64,000 nucleotides of DNA from DSVQ01 sp964484765 (GTDB lineage: Bacteria > Planctomycetota > Planctomycetia > Planctomycetales > Planctomycetaceae): contig CAZAGI010000004.1 of assembly GCA_964484765.1 (NCBI GenBank), positions 1 to 64,000 on the forward strand, read 5' to 3'. Position 1 is the first letter of the stretch. Each line of letters opens with the position of its first letter. A model generated the notes under the pieces. The model ran no database searches, had not been told where the DNA came from, and was given only the letters and a program-made list of their open reading frames with translations. Made by a program: the position numbers and the translations under genes. Shown here piece by piece: positions 1 to 5,036 of the stretch.

Positions 1-30
1 TGCCGTTCGCGCGATGCTCGTCATTGCAGT

Positions 31-104
31 AGCACGGGTGGGAGTCGAACCCACAGAATCACAGAGGTTTGAGCTCTGCCGCTTTGCCAATTGCGTACCG
101 CGCC
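31..104 (-). tRNA. tRNA-Leu (anticodon CAA), short variable arm
   Basis: Read on the minus strand this folds as a cloverleaf with a CAGAG/CTCTG anticodon stem, loop CTCAAAC and a GTGGG/CCCAC T stem. The variable region is only about 7 nt, whereas bacterial Leu tRNAs normally carry a long variable arm. No CCA is encoded. Confidence 0.8.
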
Positions 105-111
105 AAACAAG

Positions 112-187
112 CCCTCTCGATGGGATTTGAACCCACGATCTCCACCGTGACAGGGTGGCGAGCACTCCGGACTGCTCCGCGAGAGGG
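112..187 (-). tRNA. tRNA-Asp (anticodon GTC)
   Basis: An 8-bp terminal stem (CCCTCTCG/CGAGAGGG) and anticodon stem CCACC/GGTGG enclose loop CTGTCAC. The T loop is TTCAAAT. The 5' end begins with C rather than the usual G. Confidence 0.85.
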
Positions 188-197
188 TAATGGGAAT

Positions 198-270
198 AGC
201 TCAGGTGGGACTCGAACCCACAGCATCCCTGGTTCTAAACCAAGGTGGTCTGCCAATTGCCTACCGAGCC
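198..270 (-). tRNA. tRNA-Leu (anticodon TAG), short variable arm
   Basis: Anticodon stem CTTGG/CCAGG encloses loop TTTAGAA. The variable region is about 6 nt and total length is 73 nt, so this is a class I shape carrying a leucine anticodon. Confidence 0.8.
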
Positions 271-283
271 ATGCTTCACTCGA

Positions 284-357
284 TGCCCAAGGCGGGATTC
301 GAACCCGCAATCACTCGGGTTTAAGCCGAGCCGCTCAGCCAGTTGGCGTACCGGGGC
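284..357 (-). tRNA. tRNA-Leu (anticodon TAA), short variable arm
   Basis: Anticodon stem CTCGG/CCGAG encloses loop CTTAAAC and the T arm is GCGGG/CCCGC. Length is 74 nt with no long variable arm. The acceptor stem contains one apparent mismatch. Confidence 0.8.
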
Positions 358-370
358 GTTCCATCGTCAG

Positions 371-442
371 TGATCCCGGATGGACTCGAACCATCGTTGT
401 CTGGGTGTAGGCCAGAAGTCGTCGCCGCTGGACCACGGGATC
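371..442 (-). tRNA. tRNA-Val (anticodon TAC)
   Basis: Acceptor stem GATCCCG/CGGGATC with A73; anticodon stem TCTGG/CCAGA encloses loop CCTACAC. Confidence 0.85.
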
Positions 443-453
443 AGTGGAAAGTG

Positions 454-521
454 GACTCATCGGGAATCGCACCCGAATCCTCGGTTTGCAGGACCGATGT
501 CTTTCTGTTGGACCATGAGCC
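454..521 (-). tRNA. tRNA, anticodon TGC (Ala) by geometry, or GCA (Cys) if shifted
   Basis: Anticodon stem TCGGT/ACCGA encloses loop CCTGCAA, giving TGC at 34-36 but C instead of U at position 33. A one-base shift would give GCA with U33, but then the stem fails. The T loop reads TGCGATT rather than TTCGATT, so the tRNA may be degenerate. Confidence 0.6.
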
Positions 522-543
522 AGAATCGTTCGTCAGTACCGAG

Positions 544-629
544 CGGAAGCCGTGGGACTTGAACCCACAAGCGAGTCTGGCTCGCCGCCTGTTTTCAAGA
601 CAGGTTCCTCATCCGGCCGGATGACTTCC
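544..629 (-). tRNA. tRNA-Ser (anticodon TGA)
   Basis: This is a class II tRNA with a long paired variable arm. Anticodon stem CCTGT/ACAGG encloses loop CTTGAAA, and the discriminator is G as expected for Ser. Confidence 0.9.
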
Positions 630-641
630 GTAATCGTCAAG

Positions 642-715
642 TTGCGGGAGTTGGAATCGAACCAACGCCTCCGGGTTCAGAGCCCAGCATCGCTACCAGC
701 AGCGACAATCCCGCA
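642..715 (-). tRNA. tRNA-Gln (anticodon CTG)
   Basis: Acceptor TGCGGGA/TCCCGCA; anticodon stem CTGGG/CCCGG encloses loop CTCTGAA. It shares its body with the next Gln tRNA, which suggests duplication. Confidence 0.85.
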
Positions 716-761
716 ATGGATGTCCGTCGAAGGACACAACTCTCATGGCAAAGTTCGCGAA

Positions 762-836
762 CTGCGGGGGCAGGAATCGAACCTGCGGACTCGTGGTTCA
801 AAGCCACGAATTTCTACCAGCAGAAACTACCCCGCA
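762..836 (-). tRNA. tRNA-Gln (anticodon TTG)
   Basis: Acceptor TGCGGGG/CCCCGCA with G73; anticodon stem CGTGG/CCACG encloses loop CTTTGAA. Confidence 0.88.
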
Positions 837-844
837 TCATGAAG

Positions 845-916
845 AGGGACGGGTGGGACTCGAACCCACGCGCGGGTGCTTAACAAACACCTGCTCTGCC
901 GCTGAGCTACCGACCC
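845..916 (-). tRNA. tRNA-Asn (anticodon GTT), copy 1
   Basis: Anticodon stem GGTGT/GCACC encloses loop TTGTTAA and the T arm is GTGGG/CCCAC. One acceptor pair is mismatched. Confidence 0.82.
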
Positions 917-921
917 GATAA

Positions 922-992
922 AGTGCCCTGTGGGAGTCGAACCCACCTGTTCAGCTTGGAAGGCTGACACCTTGGCCGATCGGTCAAGGGCA
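922..992 (-). tRNA. tRNA-Gly (anticodon TCC)
   Basis: Acceptor GTGCCCT/AGGGCAC; anticodon stem TCAGC/GCTGA encloses loop CTTCCAA. Confidence 0.85.
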
Positions 993-1009
993 CATGTTTC
1001 TGTTCAAGG

Positions 1010-1095
1010 CGGAAGCCGTGGGACTCGAACCCACAACGGGACATCGTCCCGCACCTGCTTTCGAGGCAGGCTCCTCATCCGGCCGGATGACTTCC
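1010..1095 (-). tRNA. tRNA-Ser (anticodon CGA)
   Basis: This is a class II tRNA with a long variable arm; anticodon stem CCTGC/GCAGG encloses loop CTCGAAA. Acceptor and D arm are almost identical to the Ser(TGA) gene at 544-629. Confidence 0.9.
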
Positions 1096-1106
1096 ATTTG
1101 TTGAAG

Positions 1107-1181
1107 CTGCGGAGACAGGAATCGAACCTGTGTCACGACGGTTAACAGCCGCCTGCCCGTACCAGCACGGACTCCACCGCA
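1107..1181 (-). tRNA. tRNA-Asn (anticodon GTT), copy 2
   Basis: Anticodon stem GGCGG/CCGTC (one G-T pair) encloses loop CTGTTAA. The acceptor and D arm resemble the Gln tRNAs of the same array (TGCGG start, CTGGTA D loop), so this may be an anticodon-switched paralogue. Confidence 0.75.
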
Positions 1182-1192
1182 ATGTCATTCAG

Positions 1193-1266
1193 TCAGCGTG
1201 GTCGGATTTGAACCGACGCTCTCGTGCTCCCGAAGCACGCGGATTTCCAGACTTTCCCACACGCTG
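1193..1266 (-). tRNA. tRNA-Pro (anticodon CGG)
   Basis: Acceptor CAGCGTG/CACGCTG with A73; anticodon stem CGTGC/GCACG encloses loop TTCGGGA. Confidence 0.88.
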
Positions 1267-1297
1267 AAGTTCGTTCGCGGCCTCCCGCGAACGACAT

Positions 1298-1368
1298 TGC
1301 ACCCAGTGGGAGTCGAACCCACACATCCGCCCTGGCGAGACGGTACGCTGCCGCTACGTCATAGGTGC
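1298..1368 (-). tRNA. tRNA-Gly (anticodon GCC), C at position 33
   Basis: Acceptor GCACCTA pairs with TGGGTGC. Anticodon stem CCGTC/GGCGG encloses loop TCGCCAG, so the near-universal U33 is C. Confidence 0.7.
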
Positions 1369-1462
1369 AGTTAGTCCTGGCTGAATTGTCAAAGAGCATT
1401 TCCATCGCGCTCAACGCGCGACAGACTTTTATTCGCGAACCATTTGTGATCGCGAACGAAAA

Positions 1463-1534
1463 AGCACCGGGTGGGACTCGACCCCACGTTGCCGCATTAC
1501 GGGTGCGGTGTCTTGGCCGCTAAACGACCAGTGC
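1463..1534 (-). tRNA. tRNA-Thr (anticodon CGT), C at position 33, Glu-like body
   Basis: Anticodon stem CCGCA/TGCGG encloses loop CCCGTAA, giving CGT with C33. The D arm and following bases resemble bacterial tRNA-Glu. The T loop begins with G instead of T54. Identity from the anticodon is therefore uncertain. Confidence 0.65.
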
Positions 1535-1544
1535 TTGTCATCAG

Positions 1545-1617
1545 TGGGACCAGACGGACTTGAACCGTCACCTGCTCGGGTAAGAACCGAGTGTGCTGCC
1601 GCTAACACCTTGATCCC
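1545..1617 (-). tRNA. tRNA-Lys (anticodon CTT)
   Basis: Acceptor GGGATCA/TGGTCCC with A73; anticodon stem CTCGG/CCGAG encloses loop TTCTTAC. Confidence 0.88.
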
Positions 1618-1630
1618 GTGTTGTTTTCAG

Positions 1631-1702
1631 TGGGGCCGGAGGGATTCGAACCCCCGCCGGGCAGATTAAAAGTCTGCTGTGCTGCCGTTACACCACGACC
1701 CC
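1631..1702 (-). tRNA. tRNA-Lys (anticodon TTT)
   Basis: Acceptor GGGGTCG/CGGCCCC with A73; anticodon stem GCAGA/TCTGC encloses loop CTTTTAA. Confidence 0.9.
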
Positions 1703-1760
1703 GTGGGAGGGCGTGGCCACGTTTGTCTATCAGGTCGAGTTCCATGACGATCTCCTTCAA

Positions 1761-1831
1761 TCGCTCGGGACGGAGTTGAACCGTCGCTCCCGCCGTATCA
1801 GAACGATGTGCTTCCGTTACACCACCAAGCG
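1761..1831 (-). tRNA. tRNA-Ile (anticodon GAT)
   Basis: Acceptor CGCTTGG/CCGAGCG with A73. The anticodon stem TCGTT/GGCGG relies on three G-T pairs and encloses loop CTGATAC, so the stem is weak. Confidence 0.72.
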
Positions 1832-1834
1832 CAG

Positions 1835-1906
1835 TCGGGATGGCCGGACTCGAACCGACGATTCCGTGGTCCCAGGCCACGTGGGGTGCCGCTCCCCTAC
1901 ATCCCG
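1835..1906 (-). tRNA. tRNA-Pro (anticodon TGG)
   Basis: Acceptor CGGGATG/CATCCCG with A73; anticodon stem CGTGG/CCACG encloses loop CCTGGGA. Position 33 is C if the loop is read strictly as C-C-T-G-G-G-A; a Pro identity is still clear from TGG. Confidence 0.82.
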
Positions 1907-1913
1907 TTTTCAA

Positions 1914-1987
1914 TCAGAACGGTTGGATTCGAACCAACGATCTCCTGGCCCCCAGCCAGGCGCGATACCAGGCTTCGCTACGCTCTG
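1914..1987 (-). tRNA. tRNA-Pro (anticodon GGG)
   Basis: Acceptor CAGAGCG/CGTTCTG with A73; anticodon stem CCTGG/CCAGG encloses loop CTGGGGG. Confidence 0.85.
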
Positions 1988-1999
1988 TCGTCACCGAAT

Positions 2000-2070
2000 G
2001 ACCCGTGTGGGATTCGAACCCAACCTGGCCAGCTTGAAAGACTGGCAACCTCACCAGAAGTCGAACGGGC
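2000..2070 (-). tRNA. tRNA-Glu (anticodon TTC)
   Basis: Anticodon stem CCAGT/GCTGG encloses loop CTTTCAA. The inner acceptor pair is imperfect. Confidence 0.8.
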
Positions 2071-2128
2071 CGTGTGTGTGTGTGGACGTACCTTCTCTGT
2101 GTTCCGGCGAACCGGATCGTTTTGGAGG

Positions 2129-2200
2129 TGGGCTGGAAGGCGCTCGAATCCTTCTCTCCTGGTCTTCAGCCAGGCGCTAAACCGTCTCAGCTACCAGCCC
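2129..2200 (-). tRNA. tRNA-Phe (anticodon GAA)
   Basis: Acceptor GGGCTGG pairs with CCAGCCC; anticodon stem CCTGG/CCAGG encloses loop CTGAAGA. The T loop is ATTCGAG with stem AAGG/CCTT, weaker than in its neighbours. It is the 5'-most tRNA of the array in its own reading direction. Confidence 0.8.
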
Positions 2201-2234
2201 ATCTGTGTGCGCTGCTCGCATTCAGCGCAACGAA

Positions 2235-2268
2235 AAAGCCCGGTGTCCTTTGCGTGACACCGGGCTTT
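2235..2268. terminator. bidirectional hairpin terminator next to the tRNA array
   Basis: AAAGCCCGGTGTC at 2235-2247 pairs perfectly with GACACCGGGCTTT at 2256-2268 around an 8-nt loop. Both arms end in A/T runs, so it could stop transcription in either direction. It lies 35 bp upstream of tRNA-Phe, so the array promoter must sit inside that gap or the hairpin must be passed by polymerase. The remaining gap up to 2647 holds no gene I can support. Confidence 0.6.
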
Positions 2269-2647
2269 GGAAAGCTTGCGGAGGCTTAGGGCCGATGTCA
2301 CGTGCGCAGGGGATACGGAGATTCTCCGCTACGCAAACCTGTACTCCCCGAATTGCCAGCAAATGGATGCTGAAAATCGGGCCGCACGGGTTGCGCTGCG
2401 AGCAGATTCGCCCCGGTCTTTGACCAACCGGCGGCGAACTCTCTCGTATCGCTCTGTCTGCAATCGGACATCAGCCGGGAAAGCATCATGATTCGCAAGA
2501 CCTGTTCGTTCTTCCTGAAACTGGACAGCAACGATGAACGCCATCGCCGTTAACGTATAGATGCGCGAACGCTGGCAAATGTTCGCGGAAAATTGGAGTG
2601 TTCGCCGATTTTTGGAGGAACGCTTCGGCACCAATCGCGGACGAGAC

Positions 2648-3868
2648 TCAAATCGCCACGCCGCCCGGAACTCGACCAGCCACCTTGAGCAGGTCGGCCT
2701 TCACGTAGACGATCTGGTGCTCGCGGTGCCATTCGCTCGGGAAGAAGTTCTTCAGGCGGTTGGCCTGGAACCGGACAGGGCAGTCGATGAAGCGATTCTG
2801 GTCGGCGCGGGTGTAGTACCAGAACGAGTTCGAGTTCCAAAACGAGACATGCGTCGGGTCTTGGAACGCGCCGCGGCCGTCGGTGCTGGGCGTCTGCGAC
2901 AGCAGCCAGCCCTGCGGGGCCAGGCAGCGATGGAGTTCCTTCATCGTGTGGATCGGATCTCGGAGGTGTTCGAGGGCGTCGTGCGCCCGGAAAACCCCGA
3001 CCTCGCCGTCGCCAAACGGCCAGCGCTCGTTGAGGTCGGCGGCGATCCGGCCGCCGTGCAGATCGACCGACTCGTAACCGGCGGCCGGGTTGATCCCGCC
3101 GCAGAGGTCGATCTTTCGCAGTCCATTCTGGTCACACCAGCGTTCGACGAGCGGATAGATGTATTGGTCGTGCAGGGCCAGCGTCTCGGTTTGGATGAAC
3201 CCGTTCTGCTCGCCACGGCAGGTGTTGCCGGCATGGACGTGGTAGACGTACAGGCAACGGTCGATGTGCTTCACACACCCGTGGATGAACGTCCGGCAGA
3301 GAATATCCTGATCGTCGAGGACCGCCCGCGCCGGATCGTGGCCGCCGATCCGACGATAGAAGTCGGCCCGCCAGGCTCGAACGTGATTGGGCGCGAACCA
3401 GATCTTCGAGAATGACGCCGGGGACGGATCGAAGGCCACGCATTCCCACTGCGATTGGCCGTCCCAGGCGAACGGCCGATACCGCCAGCCGAACCGCTCG
3501 TCGTACCGCCAGGGTTTGCCGTCGTTGATCTCGCAGCAGTTCGAATAGGCGAAGTCGAACCGCGGGTCAGCGAACGCTGCCGCCAGTTCGGCAACGCAAT
3601 CCGGCGTCAGTTCGTCGTCGTGGTCCACCTCGACCAATACGTCGCCCCGGCAGGCGAGGCACGCGAACCGTTTCAGTTCGCCAATGTTCTTCGTCTGGCC
3701 CTCATAGGGAACGATCCGCGCCTGCGGGAGATCGACGCGGACCTCACCAGCGTCTCCGTTGGGAACGATGACCCACTCGAACTCGGCGCAGGTCTGACGC
3801 GCCACGGAACGGGCCAGCCGGTCGAGGAACTGCGTGTTGTGCGTTGGCGTGAACAGCGAGATCAGCAC
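2648..3868 (-). CDS. GT2 glycosyltransferase with C-terminal methyltransferase-like domain
   Basis: This 406-residue protein probably transfers a sugar to an acceptor and carries a second, class I methyltransferase-like domain. Residues 1-230 have the GT-A look: LISLFTPTHN at the N-terminus and a DxD-type metal site in EVDHDDEL. Residues from about 260 on (KIDLCGGINPAAGYESVDL, HDALEHL) resemble SAM methyltransferases in locating DLCGG and DALEHL. I chose the GTG at 3866-3868 because it overlaps the stop of the collagen-like gene (AAGTGCTGA) and the glycosyltransferase fold starts exactly there; the longer upstream frame is a shadow of the collagen gene. Collagen-like proteins are glycosylated in some viruses, so the overlap suggests the neighbour as substrate; that is inference. 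Confidence 0.8.
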   Translation of the reverse strand: MLISLFTPTHNTQFLDRLARSVARQTCAEFEWVIVPNGDAGEVRVDLPQARIVPYEGQTKNIGELKRFACLACRGDVLVEVDHDDELTPDCVAELAAAFADPRFDFAYSNCCEINDGKPWRYDERFGWRYRPFAWDGQSQWECVAFDPSPASFSKIWFAPNHVRAWRADFYRRIGGHDPARAVLDDQDILCRTFIHGCVKHIDRCLYVYHVHAGNTCRGEQNGFIQTETLALHDQYIYPLVERWCDQNGLRKIDLCGGINPAAGYESVDLHGGRIAADLNERWPFGDGEVGVFRAHDALEHLRDPIHTMKELHRCLAPQGWLLSQTPSTDGRGAFQDPTHVSFWNSNSFWYYTRADQNRFIDCPVRFQANRLKNFFPSEWHREHQIVYVKADLLKVAGRVPGGVAI

Positions 3869-4467
3869 TTCGATTGGTCCCAGAAGGCGTTGTTGCGAAG
3901 CATCTGGTCGCGGGTCTTGCGGGGGAACCGAACGCCACGGCTCCCCGCCCGAACTCCGCTGACCGTGACGATGACGAACGGCGGCAAGTCGCCTTCGATT
4001 CGAACCGTGACCGTATCCCCAGCGATGGCGGCACCAATCGTCGCCGGCATGGGCGCAGTCACCGAGATCACGTCGAGGCTCTCCGGCTCGCAGACGCCGA
4101 CGAACATCGGATCGAGCCGGGCCGTTGTGACGGGGCCGGTGACCCGCACGCGGACCACGTCCTCGAACCGCACGTCGGGCGACTCGACGCAGAACAACGC
4201 GACGAAATCGTCCTGGTGGGGAACGATGGCCATCTTCATTCCGGGCGCGCCTTGCGGCCCCTGGGGGCCTTGTGTCCCGAACCCCATCGGTCCCTGGGTT
4301 CCTTGCGCACCTTGAGCGCCCTGCATCCCCGGCATTCCTGGCGTGCCTTGTGGTCCTTGGGCACCTTGACTGCCGAATCCCATTGGTCCTTGTGCGCCCT
4401 GAGCACCTTGCGGCCTCCCCGTGCACAACCCATTTACGAACCATTCTCTGTTTTTGCTCTGTCGCAA
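3862..4467 (-). CDS. collagen-like Gly-X-Y repeat protein, 5' end replaced by IS sequence
   Basis: Residues 18-76 are nearly uninterrupted Gly-X-Y triplets rich in GAQ, GPQ, GPM and GTQ, typical of bacterial and phage collagen-like fibres. The remaining 125 residues look like a beta-rich C-terminal domain without a recognised family. The first 17 or so residues (from a TTG at 4467) are encoded by the end of an IS element whose boundary is at about 4415, so the native N-terminus is missing. The gene ends in an overlap with the glycosyltransferase start. It could be a truncated tail-fibre or surface filament; expression from an IS-borne promoter is possible but not shown. Confidence 0.7.
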   Translation of the reverse strand: MRQSKNREWFVNGLCTGRPQGAQGAQGPMGFGSQGAQGPQGTPGMPGMQGAQGAQGTQGPMGFGTQGPQGPQGAPGMKMAIVPHQDDFVALFCVESPDVRFEDVVRVRVTGPVTTARLDPMFVGVCEPESLDVISVTAPMPATIGAAIAGDTVTVRIEGDLPPFVIVTVSGVRAGSRGVRFPRKTRDQMLRNNAFWDQSKC

Positions 4468-4903
4468 GTGGTTGATTCAAAGTGACTTGCTGTTTCCCGT
4501 CTGGTTCGGGGGGGAGCGCGAATCAACGGTTTACGGAAAAGTTTGGGTTGCGGGTTAACAGAAATGGAGAGCGCACAGAAATGCGCGCGCATTCTCTGTT
4601 TCAGTTATGAGGTGGCTTGGCCTGGCACGATCGGCATGACCGGGAGCGTTCGACGCCATCCCATGGCTCGTGGAAGCACTGGGGCTTTACCAGCCCCCTA
4701 CAGTCGCAAAGCGGCGTAGCGCACTTCTCTTCCGAATTGCAACAATATTGGCTGCAACGGACCCGTCGCGCGTTCGATTGTCGTCCGGCCGCCCTGTTGA
4801 CGACCGTAGGCCTTAGCGTTGCGACTTCGGTCTCCCCGCATCCACACGCGCCGCCAAGCCCAGCTGCCGCCGAAAATGTCCGATCTCATTTTTGAACAGG
4901 GCG
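4415..4903 (+). mobile_element. internally deleted IS copy (transposase gene lost)
   Basis: The left part matches the left ends at 23780 and 33457 (CTCCCCGTGCACAACCC start, then about 300 bp of shared sequence including GTCTGGTTCGGGGGGGAGCG). At about 4700 it jumps to sequence like the extreme 3' end of the transposase (CTACAGTCGCAAAGCGGCGTAG). It ends near 4903 in TTTTTGAACAGGG, which resembles the right end of the copy at 10340. It is therefore a non-autonomous derivative of this IS. Confidence 0.7.
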
Positions 4904-5036
4904 ACACGAAGTTCTCGAAGATCTTTGATAAAACGCTGAAATGCCACCGCGTGAATGTCAAGTGACCTAATCGACGGATTTTACGCTCAATAGTCTCTGA
5001 TCGCCGCTCGGATTCATTTTGGCACAGGATGAGCAC

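Noticed and set aside
31..2200. Suppressor tRNA that could explain the in-frame TAG and TAA
   Set aside because: I looked for anticodons CTA, TTA and TCA in all 23 genes and found none; the array may continue outside the window.
59..2289. Many open frames of 70-155 codons in the first 2.3 kb
   Set aside because: They run through well-folded tRNA genes on the opposite strand and repeat the T-arm sequence; none has a coding signal of its own.
4240..4420. Short repeated units that could suggest a CRISPR array
   Set aside because: The period is 9 bp multiples and translates into Gly-X-Y triplets; there are no spacers.
2561..4485. Long plus-strand open frames over the glycosyltransferase
   Set aside because: They are antisense shadows in G+C-rich DNA; the minus frame carries the recognisable domains.
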